Positions 1 to 8,363 of a stretch of 64,000 bases of DNA are shown here, piece by piece. Source of the DNA: Belliella aquatica. Its GTDB lineage: Bacteria; Bacteroidota; Bacteroidia; Cytophagales; Cyclobacteriaceae. Made by a program: the position numbers and the translations under genes. The notes under the pieces are model-generated. The model saw only the letters and a list, made by a program, of their open reading frames with translations. It did no database searches and was not told the origin of the DNA. Within the stretch, counting starts at the first letter, position 1. The number at the start of each line of letters is the position of its first letter. The stretch covers positions 1-64,000 of the forward strand of contig NZ_BMFD01000018.1 in assembly GCF_014637795.1 (NCBI RefSeq), given 5' to 3'.

Positions 1-28
1 ACACCCGGGAGAGTAGGTCGCCGCCACA
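1..28 (+). rRNA. rrf: 5S ribosomal RNA, 3' end (partial)
   Basis: The first bases carry the usual end of a bacterial 5S rRNA, with the GGGAGAGTAGGTCGCCGCCA signature, followed at once by a strong rho-independent terminator. The rest of the gene, and presumably the 16S-23S part of an rRNA operon, lies outside the window. The exact 3' end is estimated. Confidence 0.8.
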
Positions 29-34
29 TTATTC

Positions 35-67
35 AGACCCTTTGGTTCAAGCCAAAGGGTCTTTTTG
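35..67 (+). terminator. Rho-independent terminator of the rRNA operon
   Basis: An 11-bp perfect stem (AGACCCTTTGG pairing with CCAAAGGGTCT) with a 6-nt loop is followed by a T run. It sits directly behind the 5S rRNA end. Confidence 0.9.
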
Positions 68-337
68 CGTTTAATACCTTTGAAAATAATAGATAAAAGA
101 CTTGAGACAAGAGATAGGAGACAAAAGATACAAGACTTGGCTTCTCTGTGAATGATGCTTTTACTCTTAAAACCTATTAAACTAAACACCCAATCACTCA
201 ATCACTTAATTAACGCTTAACCTTTAAACTTTACAATTTTCCAACTTCCCAACAACTAGACTCTTTTTAAGCCAACTTTAAATCCTTTTCCTTTATTCCA
301 ATTCAATTCTTTTTATATTTGCATCCAAACTTAGACC
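68..337. other. Intergenic region, low-complexity sequence, no gene seen
   Basis: Between the rRNA terminator and pyrR I see no ORF or RNA gene. Positions 90-140 hold degenerate purine-rich units of the type AGACttGAGACaAGAGA. Positions 175-255 hold degenerate caatcactcaatcac and ccaacttccc-like pieces. The last 25 bases hold the pyrR promoter element. Confidence 0.6.
314..321 (+). promoter_or_regulatory. -7 promoter element of pyrRB
   Basis: TATATTTG matches the Bacteroidetes -7 consensus TAnnTTTG and ends 16 nt before the pyrR ATG. No good TTTG -33 element is present at the right distance, so the match is partial. The short leader leaves no room for a PyrR-type attenuator. Confidence 0.45.
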
Positions 338-880
338 ATGCATAAAAAACTCATTCTTGATCAAAAACAGATTGAAATCATTCTTAAAAGATTTTGTCAT
401 CAATTGATTGAAAATCATGATGTTTTTGAAAATACAGTTTTGTTGGGACTGCAGCCTAGAGGTCCGCTTGTTTTAGATAAGTTAGCCTTGCTTTTAGAAG
501 AGATATCAGGTGTGAAAGTTCCTTATGGTTACTTAGACGCCACTTTTCATAGAGATGACTTTAGAAGGCGCGATTTGCCTTTAAAAGCAAATGAAACAAA
601 AATCAATTTTTTGATTGAAGGTAAAAATGTAATCCTTGTCGATGATGTGCTTTACAAAGGTAGGTCTGTGAGAGCAGCTATGGACGCTATGATCGCATTT
701 GGGAGGCCAGCCAAAGTAGAGTTGATGGTTCTAGTAGATAGGAAATTTACCAGAGATTATCCGATTATGCCTGACTATTGTGGTTTGAAAGTAAATACAC
801 TTGAAAGCCAATACGTGATGGTAGAATGGGCTGATAATGGCTTTGAAAATGATGCGATTTGGATAACTGAAAAAGCTTGA
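338..880 (+). CDS. pyrR: Bifunctional pyrimidine regulator / uracil phosphoribosyltransferase PyrR
   Basis: This 180-residue type I phosphoribosyltransferase is of the PyrR family. The PRPP-binding loop VDDVLYKGRS is at residues 101-110, and the conserved GLQPRG segment is near residues 37-42. PyrR proteins bind pyr mRNA and may convert uracil plus PRPP to UMP. The gene sits 8 nt upstream of pyrB, the usual pyrRB pairing. The leader is too short (about 20 nt after the -7 box) for the anti-antiterminator structures PyrR controls in Bacillus. Regulation of this operon by PyrR is therefore not evident, and the enzymatic role may dominate. The ATG start fits the family length. Confidence 0.93.
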   Translation: MHKKLILDQKQIEIILKRFCHQLIENHDVFENTVLLGLQPRGPLVLDKLALLLEEISGVKVPYGYLDATFHRDDFRRRDLPLKANETKINFLIEGKNVILVDDVLYKGRSVRAAMDAMIAFGRPAKVELMVLVDRKFTRDYPIMPDYCGLKVNTLESQYVMVEWADNGFENDAIWITEKA

Positions 881-888
881 AATAAGAT

Positions 889-1812
889 ATGTCACAACTG
901 AGTACGAAGCATCTTTTAGGAATTAAGGATATCAATTCAGAAGATATTCAATTGATCTTTGAAACAGCAGATAATTTTAAGGAAGTCCTTAATCGTCCCA
1001 TAAAGAAAGTGCCTTCACTTCGTGATATCACGATTGCCAATATATTTTTTGAAAACTCCACGAGAACCAAATTGTCTTTTGAATTAGCTGAAAAAAGATT
1101 ATCAGCTGATGTAGTTAATTTTTCTTCAAGTAACAGTTCTGTTAAAAAGGGAGAAACACTAATCGATACGGTTAATAATATCCTATCAATGAAAGTAGAT
1201 ATGGTGGTGATGCGACACAGTAGTCCAGGTGCACCTCATTTTTTATCAAGGAATATCAAAGCAAATATCGTCAACGCTGGAGATGGAACACATGAACATC
1301 CGACTCAAGCTCTTCTTGATGCATTTTCTATAAGAGAAAAGTTGGGAGATGTCGCTGGGAAAAAAGTAGCTATTATTGGAGATATATTGCACTCTAGGGT
1401 CGCACTTTCTAATATTTTTTGTTTACAAAAACTAGGAGCGGAAGTGATGGTTTGTGGTCCAATTACATTAATTCCAAAACATATAGCAAGTCTCGGAGTA
1501 AAGGTGGAATATGATGTACAAAAGGCTTTAGCATGGTGTGATGTGGCCAATGTGCTTAGGATACAATTAGAGAGGCAACAAATCAAATATTTCCCTTCTT
1601 TGAGAGAATATTCGCTTTACTATGGTGTAAACAAAAAGATGCTTGATAGATTGGATAAGGAAATTGTAATTATGCATCCAGGACCAATTAATAGAGGGGT
1701 GGAGTTAAATTCTGACGTTGCAGATAGCGAACACTCAATTATTCTCAATCAGGTAGAAAATGGTGTGGCGATCAGAATGGCGGTACTTTACCTTTTAGCA
1801 GGAGCAAGGTAG
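889..1812 (+). CDS. pyrB: Aspartate carbamoyltransferase catalytic subunit
   Basis: This 307-residue protein condenses carbamoyl phosphate and L-aspartate to carbamoyl-aspartate, the committed step of pyrimidine synthesis in the cytoplasm. The carbamoyl-phosphate loop STRT is at residues 57-60 inside the FFENSTRTKLSFE block. HPTQALLDAF begins at residue 137, and the C-terminal HPGPINRG motif is present. The length is typical for a catalytic chain. No regulatory subunit pyrI follows, so this is probably a class B or C enzyme. It is translated from an ATG 8 nt after the pyrR stop and is surely co-transcribed. Confidence 0.97.
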   Translation: MSQLSTKHLLGIKDINSEDIQLIFETADNFKEVLNRPIKKVPSLRDITIANIFFENSTRTKLSFELAEKRLSADVVNFSSSNSSVKKGETLIDTVNNILSMKVDMVVMRHSSPGAPHFLSRNIKANIVNAGDGTHEHPTQALLDAFSIREKLGDVAGKKVAIIGDILHSRVALSNIFCLQKLGAEVMVCGPITLIPKHIASLGVKVEYDVQKALAWCDVANVLRIQLERQQIKYFPSLREYSLYYGVNKKMLDRLDKEIVIMHPGPINRGVELNSDVADSEHSIILNQVENGVAIRMAVLYLLAGAR

Positions 1813-1849
1813 TTTGTATTAGCTATTTGAATTTATCTTTATCCGCTTT

Positions 1850-1881
1850 CACACCAGTAGCCAAATAAAGTGGTGTGTTTT
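1850..1881 (+). terminator. Possible terminator after pyrB
   Basis: CACACCA pairs with TGGTGTG (7 bp, 14-nt loop) followed by a short T-rich stretch. The stem is weak and the loop long, so this is only a candidate. Confidence 0.35.
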
Positions 1882-1976
1882 AAAGCAATTGATGCACTGA
1901 TAACTAATCGACGATTAACTGATAACCTTTGTCCGCATCATTATTCTGAATTGACTGGGGATCATCATATCAGATT

Positions 1977-2678
1977 TCACTCTATCTCAGCAAACCAAAA
2001 TTTCTTCTCTATCTCCATACCTTCTTCATCTTTAAAATGATAAGATTTGCTGACGGTCTGTTTTTTGCTGACATTGATCGGTTTTTGGAAGATAGGACCA
2101 TCATAACAAAAAGTATGGAACTCACCGTTTTCACCACAAGGGTCTATTGTGTTAGGTAAGTTTTTTAAAAAGTCCAAATTAAAAATACTCCCAACCCATT
2201 TTTGTTCTATCAAATCAGCATCCGCAGCACAGATCATTGTTTGGAAACCTGCTGCTATAAAGTTTCTGGCATTTTCCGCGGTGTCTATTTTCCAAAGTGG
2301 AAAAATAGCTTTAAAATCTAATTTTGAAAGTTGCTGCTCTCTATACATTTTGAGATCCTCTAAAAAAATATCTCCATAGGCAATCGTCTCTATATCTTCT
2401 TTTTTGAGTGTGTCCAAGTATGTTTTCATAGCTTTTTCATACTCCTCGTTATTGCCGCTAGATGGATAATAGATTTTGTCAAGTGGCAATCCAATCGATT
2501 CGGCTTGCTTTTCTATAAATATTTCATGAATTCCATGCATTCCTACTCTTCGGCTTTCTTTCCCGAAGGTGGTATGCAATCTAGTTACTTCATATCGGGG
2601 ATCATTCATAAGTTTCCAGAGGGCAAAAGCACTGTCTTTGCCCCCTGACCAACTGATGGAAATTTTGATTTTTTTCAT
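1977..2678 (-). CDS. PP-loop ATP pyrophosphatase, DUF71 / diphthine-ammonia ligase family
   Basis: This 233-residue adenine-nucleotide alpha-hydrolase-fold protein has the PP-loop SGGKDS at residues 11-16. Family members (Dph6-like, MJ0570-like) activate a carboxylate or similar group with ATP and release PPi. The archaeal and eukaryotic Dph6 acts on diphthine, a residue bacteria lack, so the bacterial substrate is different. It is the third gene of the cobalamin-riboswitch operon: its ATG abuts the stop of the beta-propeller gene, so translation is coupled. The context suggests a cobalamin- or cobinamide-related amidation or adenylation. That is inference, since family membership alone does not give the substrate. 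Confidence 0.85.
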   Translation of the reverse strand: MKKIKISISWSGGKDSAFALWKLMNDPRYEVTRLHTTFGKESRRVGMHGIHEIFIEKQAESIGLPLDKIYYPSSGNNEEYEKAMKTYLDTLKKEDIETIAYGDIFLEDLKMYREQQLSKLDFKAIFPLWKIDTAENARNFIAAGFQTMICAADADLIEQKWVGSIFNLDFLKNLPNTIDPCGENGEFHTFCYDGPIFQKPINVSKKQTVSKSYHFKDEEGMEIEKKFWFAEIE

Positions 2679-3737
2679 TTACCTTTTAAATAGAAAACCT
2701 GATGGTCCTACCCCGGTTGCGATAGTTTTGACTTCAGTTCCACTTTGATTGATGACTATGGCTGTTCCAGAACCTTGGAAACCATTGTTCTCAGAAACGT
2801 AGATATTTTTATCAAAATCATCAAATCCAATTCCATAAAAACCATTCCCTTCATATAGGGAAGCATTTAAGACTTGACCTGATGTGATTGAGATTTTGGC
2901 TACAGCATCATTATAGTCAGGCCATCCTGTAGAGGTAATGACATAGGCCTCTCCATTTTCACCCAATGTCAACTTCGAAGTTGGGTTTGGAATGTTTATT
3001 TCTGTTGTATTCGTGATGCTGTAATCAGTTTTATTGATTTCATGAAAAAAAACAGCACTTGAATTTCTAGCAAATAAGAACAGTTTACCACCATTTTCTA
3101 AAAATCTAACAGGTGTGCCAGTGACTTCAATACTTCTACCAACTGTATCCACGCCAATTCTCATTACATCTATTGTCCGTGCTGCTGAACATGCAATCAG
3201 TAAATCATTGTTGATTTGATGAAAGCTTTCTGGACGGCTGGAAGTTTTTGCCTTTTTTGCAATCTCTCCGCCTAAGGTGTTATTGACGATGGCGATGAAC
3301 GAATTAGGACTAGCGAAGTTAGCATCATAAGGACCCCAATCTGAGATGTAGATTTTGCTATTTGCTATGGTAGCCGATCTTGGAATATTCAATTCATCAC
3401 CTTCGACTGACCCTAAACTTTGGAAAGTATTTTTGTTGACAATTTCTACTTTACCTGTGTTTGAGACAATGTAGAATTTATCTTCATTTTCAATAAGGCT
3501 TTGAACTAATCCTGCGAAAGGCCTATTGTTTACCTTTTCAAAGATATTCTGTTGAACATCTCCCGTATTGAAATTGTAATGGCTAATGTCCCCATCACGA
3601 GAAGAAAAATTTCCTTCATTGATGATCAGTAATCCTTTTTCATATTCACCTAAAGGAGCTTCGTTACTATTGCTGTCACAAGAGTAAATGAATAATGAAA
3701 GGGCCAACAAATAGCCTAATAATCTTAAATTTTTCAT
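2679..3737 (-). CDS. Surface beta-propeller lipoprotein, BtuG-like (YncE/DUF5074 type)
   Basis: This 352-residue lipoprotein has a signal peptide ending in the lipobox IYSC (lipidated Cys20). The rest is made of repeated beta-propeller blades of the YncE/DUF5074 kind, with phrases such as GLLIINEGNFSSRDGDISHY and SKIYISDWG. In Bacteroides the surface propeller lipoprotein BtuG binds vitamin B12 very tightly and sits on the BtuB channel. The gene here overlaps the upstream receptor gene by 4 nt (ATGA) and lies behind a cobalamin riboswitch, the context expected for BtuG. Identity as a B12 binder is inferred from context; other DUF5074 proteins have different ligands. Confidence 0.78.
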   Translation of the reverse strand: MKNLRLLGYLLALSLFIYSCDSNSNEAPLGEYEKGLLIINEGNFSSRDGDISHYNFNTGDVQQNIFEKVNNRPFAGLVQSLIENEDKFYIVSNTGKVEIVNKNTFQSLGSVEGDELNIPRSATIANSKIYISDWGPYDANFASPNSFIAIVNNTLGGEIAKKAKTSSRPESFHQINNDLLIACSAARTIDVMRIGVDTVGRSIEVTGTPVRFLENGGKLFLFARNSSAVFFHEINKTDYSITNTTEINIPNPTSKLTLGENGEAYVITSTGWPDYNDAVAKISITSGQVLNASLYEGNGFYGIGFDDFDKNIYVSENNGFQGSGTAIVINQSGTEVKTIATGVGPSGFLFKR

Positions 3738-5614
3738 AGTGTTAAATTGATATTAATTAGATAATTTCTTCCGGGCATTGCTCTCAACCTGAGAACTTGA
3801 TAATCATTGTTTGTAATGTTGTTTACTTGAAATCCTATTGAAGCTTTTATTTTTGGGATGAATTCTAATCTTTTACTAAACCCTAAATCCAAAAGTCCAT
3901 AAGGGGCGACTGAAGAAATGTTGTCAGTGTTGATATATCTCTCTCCAATCCAATGTCCATTTACAAAAGCAGAATTTGATTTGTATGTGAAGCGTAAATT
4001 TCCCTGAGCCTTATGTTTGGGTGTATAAGGAAGTTGATTTCCCTGAGAACGGTCATTTTCAGATAAATTATTTAGAATCGTCGCTAGGGTGTAATTGTAA
4101 CTTCCATTGAATTCCAGCTGCGTTTGATTCAATGATTTTTTAATCGTTACAAAGTATTCTAAACCTTGATTTCGGACTTCACGGATATTTTCTGGACTCC
4201 AAAAACTCCCTCTTGGCAGCCAAATGATCCAATTGTCAACCCACATGCTGTAAAGATTGAACTGATTGCTGATCATGAAATCATTACTTTCGAAAACATG
4301 GATCAAACCAATTTCGGCACTGATACTTTTTTCAGATTCTAGGTCTGGATTTCCACCGGGAACCCAAAATCGATCATTGAGTGTGGGGATTTTAAAACTC
4401 TTTGAAATAGAAGTGTGTGTGCTGAATTTGTTCTTGTCATTTGTAAAAAATGTCCATTCCGATCCAATGCTCGGTGTGAATGGAGCAAAATCTCCATTGA
4501 AAATCATTTGTCTTAAGTTCACAGAAAATGCGAGGTTGGAAACTGGAAGGTAATTGATGGATTGATAGAGTTCTATTCTATCCTCTGTTGCTTCATAGCT
4601 GCTGAGATTCCCAATTACATGATTGAATCGTGCTCCTGTTTTTGACTTCAACTTTTCGGAAATAGTCCAGTCAATGTCTGATGATAGGAGAAATTGTGAA
4701 GTTTTATTGACACTTTGATTGAAATTCAATTCATCTAAAACTATCCCCGCTTTAATATTCCAAATCGCTGCAGCGGTGAATTTATTATAATCAACTACTG
4801 CTCGGAAGTTATAATCCTTTTGTACATCGGAATCATTTGATCCCATCACAGGCTGAATTTGTCGGTCTGTTTGATTCCACCAAATTGATGTGCTGAATTG
4901 CTGATTTGAACCAAGATTCCAAGCCAAATCTTGCATGGTTCCAAACTGTTCAACTTCCGCATTTCTCTGTCTTTCCTCAGGACTGCCAGCACTTGCTAAA
5001 TTGTTGAACTTGAAATTATTTTTGGAGAAATTTCTGTACACGCGACTTCTGCTCGAGAAATTTTGATTTGAATATCCATATTCTACTTGCTGATTCCATC
5101 TGCCAAAACTCCCAAAAGTGCTCAGGATTTTGGTTTGATGACCTTTGTTGAAAGTATTTTTATTGTTGAGGTGGATAGCTCCTCCTATAGCGTCAGAGCC
5201 ATAAAGTGCACCGCTGCTGCCATAATGAATCGTTGCTTCATCAAAACCTCCAACCGGTAAAATCGAAAAGTCTGCTTGTCCAAGCGAAGGACTATTGATT
5301 GGGATTCCATTCCAAAAAACAGCATTGTGACCAGCGGATGTTCCGCGCATGGTGAGAGAAGCCAACATCCCCGGGCCATATTGCCTTAGAAACAGTCCAC
5401 TTCGCTGTTGAAGTAATTCTGCGAGTGACTGTCCATGAAAATCATTCAGGTTTCTTGCATCAACTTTCTGAAGCGTCTGCCCATAGCTGTATTTTTCAAG
5501 TGGAGCTGAATAAACTTCGACCAACTTCAGTTCCACGGTATCTTGTGGAATTAGCAAAGTTTTATCAACTTCATTTGAAAATGAAGTGAGAAATAAGAAA
5601 CTAAGAATCAACAA
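3734..5614 (-). CDS. btuB: TonB-dependent outer-membrane receptor, BtuB-like (cobalamin)
   Basis: This is a receptor of about 626 residues. A short signal segment is followed by a plug domain (LAELLQQRSGLFLRQYG, SLTMRGTSAGHN, YGSDAIGGAIH near residues 65-145) and a 22-strand-type barrel ending in LININLTL. It lacks the CarboxypepD-like N-terminal extension of SusC proteins, as expected for BtuB. A cobalamin riboswitch lies directly upstream, and BtuG-like and PP-loop genes follow in coupled order. The start is unclear. The first usable codon in the track frame is a TTG at 5614. An in-frame ATT at 5626 would give IRKALLILSFL, a signal peptide with a positive n-region. No in-frame ATG exists before the stop at 5647. 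Confidence 0.88.
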   Translation of the reverse strand: MLILSFLFLTSFSNEVDKTLLIPQDTVELKLVEVYSAPLEKYSYGQTLQKVDARNLNDFHGQSLAELLQQRSGLFLRQYGPGMLASLTMRGTSAGHNAVFWNGIPINSPSLGQADFSILPVGGFDEATIHYGSSGALYGSDAIGGAIHLNNKNTFNKGHQTKILSTFGSFGRWNQQVEYGYSNQNFSSRSRVYRNFSKNNFKFNNLASAGSPEERQRNAEVEQFGTMQDLAWNLGSNQQFSTSIWWNQTDRQIQPVMGSNDSDVQKDYNFRAVVDYNKFTAAAIWNIKAGIVLDELNFNQSVNKTSQFLLSSDIDWTISEKLKSKTGARFNHVIGNLSSYEATEDRIELYQSINYLPVSNLAFSVNLRQMIFNGDFAPFTPSIGSEWTFFTNDKNKFSTHTSISKSFKIPTLNDRFWVPGGNPDLESEKSISAEIGLIHVFESNDFMISNQFNLYSMWVDNWIIWLPRGSFWSPENIREVRNQGLEYFVTIKKSLNQTQLEFNGSYNYTLATILNNLSENDRSQGNQLPYTPKHKAQGNLRFTYKSNSAFVNGHWIGERYINTDNISSVAPYGLLDLGFSKRLEFIPKIKASIGFQVNNITNNDYQVLRLRAMPGRNYLININLTL

Positions 5615-5804
5615 TGCCTTTCGAATTAAATAATGTAAAATCGATTATTTAATTCAAAGTCATCCGTGGAATAAAATTGAGAGAAGGGAACAATGATGAT
5701 AGAACGAAGCATCTTCAAAAAGATATTTAAGAAGAGTGAATATAATCGTTCTGAAACATTTCCTTTTCATCTCAGCCTTTCACCCGAAAGCTTTGAATTT
5801 GATA

Positions 5805-5997
5805 AGAATAGGCAGGTCTCCTGGCTTCCTTGAATTTACCGGCCTTCTCGTGCGCCGCGGCGTACAATGGCAATGCAGGTGGTAAATTACTGTTCTAAAT
5901 AGTTTTAGAACGAGGTTACAGTTGCGGGGACAGCTTCGGTATTTAACCGAATTCCCTTTTAATCTCGACGGCCTGATAAAGGATCGAGAACCAAATC
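5805..5997 (-). promoter_or_regulatory. Cobalamin riboswitch
   Basis: Read on the minus strand, the conserved core GCTGTCCCCGCAACTGTAA lies at 5934-5916. The 3' B12 box AAGCCAGGAGACCTGCC lies at 5827-5811, the classical pair of cobalamin-riboswitch signatures in the right order and spacing. A hairpin (GTTCTAAAACTATTTAGAAC) lies between them. It opens just after a good minus-strand promoter and precedes btuB by about 190 nt. Cobalamin binding is expected to repress the btuB-propeller-PP-loop operon. Boundaries are approximate. Confidence 0.93.
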
Positions 5998-6003
5998 TTG
6001 ATG

Positions 6004-6036
6004 CAAACATAAGCAATCCTCTTGCAGAAACTCAAA
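6004..6036 (-). promoter_or_regulatory. Promoter of the riboswitch-btuB operon
   Basis: On the minus strand TTTG (6036-6033), a 21-nt spacer and TATGTTTG (6011-6004) match the Bacteroidetes -33/-7 pattern. Transcription would start near 5997, right where the riboswitch fold begins, which supports the call. Confidence 0.65.
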
Positions 6037-6118
6037 TTTTCTTTGGAATATTTATTTGCTGCCATGAATCAGAGTAGGATTGAGAAGTTTTATTTAATAT
6101 CACAGCTTTTTATTTCAA

Positions 6119-6151
6119 ATTGATTAAAAACAAATCTCATTTGTATCTTTG
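6119..6151 (+). promoter_or_regulatory. Promoter of the btuFCD-like operon
   Basis: TATCTTTG at 6144-6151 matches the -7 consensus exactly. ATTG at 6119-6122 is a weak -33 element 21 nt upstream. The resulting leader would be about 25 nt, so this arm has no room for a riboswitch of its own. Confidence 0.5.
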
Positions 6152-6180
6152 AGGCGTTTAAAAAATATTTGATCAATTTT

Positions 6181-7329
6181 ATGAAGCGCTTTTCCCAAAT
6201 TTTATATAGTGTTCTTTTTTTATATTTTATTCTATCCTGTGGTAGTAAAATTCAAGAAAATGAAATTTCAGACTCTGTTTTGCAAAATTCATACGCATCA
6301 GGTTTTCAAATATTTAAAGGCAATGGGTATTGGGTTTTGGAAGTTTCTCAAGCTTTTCCGGGAGAGCACCAACCTTACAGATATTTGGTATTAGAAAGTC
6401 CTGATGAACCAATTCCTGATGGGACATTTGATGCAACAATTACATTGCCTGTAGAAAAAGTGGTCCTTACTTCCACAACCCATATTCCACATTTGGATTT
6501 GTTGGATTGTACAGATAGGTTGGTTGGATTCCCAAATTTAGATTTAATTTCTTCCGCACCAACTAGAGAAAGGATAAACAAAAACTTGGTAAAAGACCTT
6601 GGTGCTGGAGCTCAATCCAACATTGAATTAATGATAGATTTAGAGGCTGATTGGGTGATGATTTCGACTTTGGGAGAAGATCTGAAAAATTTAGATTTAC
6701 TCAAAAGTGCGGGAATTGCTGCTGTAATCAACGGAGAATATGTAGAGCAGCACCCACTTGGCAGAGCAGAATGGATCAAGTTTACAGGGGTCTTGTTAGG
6801 CAAATACGAGGAGGCAAAAGCTGAATTTGAGACGATCGAAGCAAATTATTCAGAAGCTTTGCGTTTGGTTTCCAATGTTTCTACGGAGCAAAAGCCTACA
6901 GTGATGGCTGGAGTGATGTATAAAGATGTGTGGTACGTGCCAGGCAGTGATTCTTGGGGTGCCCAACTCTTAAATGCTGCTGGAGGAGCGTATATTTTCG
7001 AGGAGCAAAAAGGAATAGGTAGCGCTCAACTTGATTATGAATATGTCCTCGATAAAGCTCAGAATGCTGATTTTTGGCTTGGAGCATCTGATTTTGTTAC
7101 ATTGGAAGCTATGAAAAGAGCCGATAGGAGATATGCGGATTTTGAAGCTTTTCAAAGGGGAAATGTATATTCCTACACATCAAAAAAAGGAGAAACAGGA
7201 GGAATTGAATATTTCGAATTGGGTTATATGCGACCTGATTTGATATTAAAAGACATTGTTAAAATTCTCCATCCAGCATTACTACCCGAGTATTCTCTAT
7301 ACTTTTACTCAAAACTGAATGAAAAATAA
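6181..7329 (+). CDS. btuF: ABC transporter substrate-binding lipoprotein, BtuF-like (corrinoid or iron complex)
   Basis: This lipoprotein of 382 residues starts at the ATG 6181; a TTG four codons earlier is less likely. The lipobox FILSC lipidates Cys20. The body is a class III periplasmic binding protein: N-lobe phrase LDCTDRLVGFPNLDLISS, connecting helix LMIDLEADWVMIS near residue 150, and C-lobe ending in GGIEYFELGYMRPDLILKD. The fold serves corrinoids, hemes and siderophores alike. The divergent B12 receptor operon favours cobalamin. The stop overlaps the permease start by 11 nt, so the three ABC genes form one operon. Confidence 0.82.
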   Translation: MKRFSQILYSVLFLYFILSCGSKIQENEISDSVLQNSYASGFQIFKGNGYWVLEVSQAFPGEHQPYRYLVLESPDEPIPDGTFDATITLPVEKVVLTSTTHIPHLDLLDCTDRLVGFPNLDLISSAPTRERINKNLVKDLGAGAQSNIELMIDLEADWVMISTLGEDLKNLDLLKSAGIAAVINGEYVEQHPLGRAEWIKFTGVLLGKYEEAKAEFETIEANYSEALRLVSNVSTEQKPTVMAGVMYKDVWYVPGSDSWGAQLLNAAGGAYIFEEQKGIGSAQLDYEYVLDKAQNADFWLGASDFVTLEAMKRADRRYADFEAFQRGNVYSYTSKKGETGGIEYFELGYMRPDLILKDIVKILHPALLPEYSLYFYSKLNEK

Positions 7330-8353
7330 TCCTAGACATCTTATTCTTTTCATCTTTGGAGGAGTCCTTTGTGTCTTATTTTTCCTGATTAACCTGAGTG
7401 TTGGGTCGGTGAATATTCCCGTGTCTGAAATCGCTGGAAGTTTTTTTGGTGAAGCGTTTAGCAAGAAGTCATGGGAGATTATTGTGAGTGGTTATCGCAT
7501 CCCAAAGGCATTTACAGCGATTTTAGCTGGTTTAGCTTTATCAATTAGTGGCCTAGAAATGCAAACCTTTTTTAGAAATCCGCTAGCAGGACCTTTTGTA
7601 CTTGGAATAAGTTCTGGAGCTGGTTTGGGTGTTGCTTTGCTGGTTATGGCAGGTTCAGCTTTTGGATTGAGCTTCTTTTCTGGTGGATTTGGAATGTGGG
7701 CTGTTGTGTTTGCTGCATCTTCAGGGGCTATTCTGGTGCTTTTACTTATGAGCTTGACCGCATGGAGAGTGAAGGATAGCATGACGCTTCTGATTGTGGG
7801 ATTAATGTTTGGAAGTTTGGCAGGAGCTGTTATTTCAGTCTTGGCTTATTTTAGCGATGCGGAGCAATTGAAGGTTTTTACAGTTTGGTCTATGGGTAGC
7901 CTTGGGGGGACTCAAGCCGGACAGTTAGAATTATTTTTCCTAGCTTGTGTTTTGGGCATTATTCCAGTTTTGATTTTCATCAAGTCTTACAATGCCATGC
8001 TTTTAGGTGAAGCCTACGCAAAAAGTATGGGAGTGAATATCCATCGCTTGCGTTGGGCGATGATCATTAGTACTGGAATCTTAGCAGGTTCTGCCACTGC
8101 TTTTTGTGGTCCAATTGCTTTTATAGGAATTACCGTTCCTCACATGGCAAGACTGGTTTTCAAAAGTGGAGATCATAAAATTCTTTTTCCAGCAGCAGCT
8201 TTAATTGGTGCCATTGTACTTCTCTTTTGCGATGCAATTAGTCAGCTTCCCGGATCAGCACAGACTCTTCCAATCAATGCAGTCACTTCCTTGATAGGTG
8301 CTCCGATAGTAATTTGGTTAATTTTAAGAAGAAATTTCAGTAAAGAATTTTAA
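7319..8353 (+). CDS. btuC: ABC transporter permease, FecCD/BtuC family
   Basis: This 344-residue, highly hydrophobic protein has about ten membrane segments. Family motifs include YRIPKAFTAILAGLALSISG near residues 58-78, FRNPLAGPFVLGISSGAGLG, and the C-terminal CGPIAFIGITVPHMAR coupling region. It forms the inner-membrane channel for the substrate delivered by the binding lipoprotein just upstream, whose gene it overlaps by 11 nt. The ATPase gene follows 10 nt later. Corrinoid specificity is inferred from the locus. Confidence 0.9.
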   Translation: MKNNPRHLILFIFGGVLCVLFFLINLSVGSVNIPVSEIAGSFFGEAFSKKSWEIIVSGYRIPKAFTAILAGLALSISGLEMQTFFRNPLAGPFVLGISSGAGLGVALLVMAGSAFGLSFFSGGFGMWAVVFAASSGAILVLLLMSLTAWRVKDSMTLLIVGLMFGSLAGAVISVLAYFSDAEQLKVFTVWSMGSLGGTQAGQLELFFLACVLGIIPVLIFIKSYNAMLLGEAYAKSMGVNIHRLRWAMIISTGILAGSATAFCGPIAFIGITVPHMARLVFKSGDHKILFPAAALIGAIVLLFCDAISQLPGSAQTLPINAVTSLIGAPIVIWLILRRNFSKEF

Positions 8354-8363
8354 TCAGAAGAGC

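Noticed and set aside
338-880. PyrR-controlled attenuator upstream of pyrR
   Set aside because: The leader from the presumed promoter is about 20 nt and holds no terminator or antiterminator structure.
5780-6016. 78-residue minus-strand ORF
   Set aside because: It coincides with the cobalamin riboswitch; the coding look is accidental.
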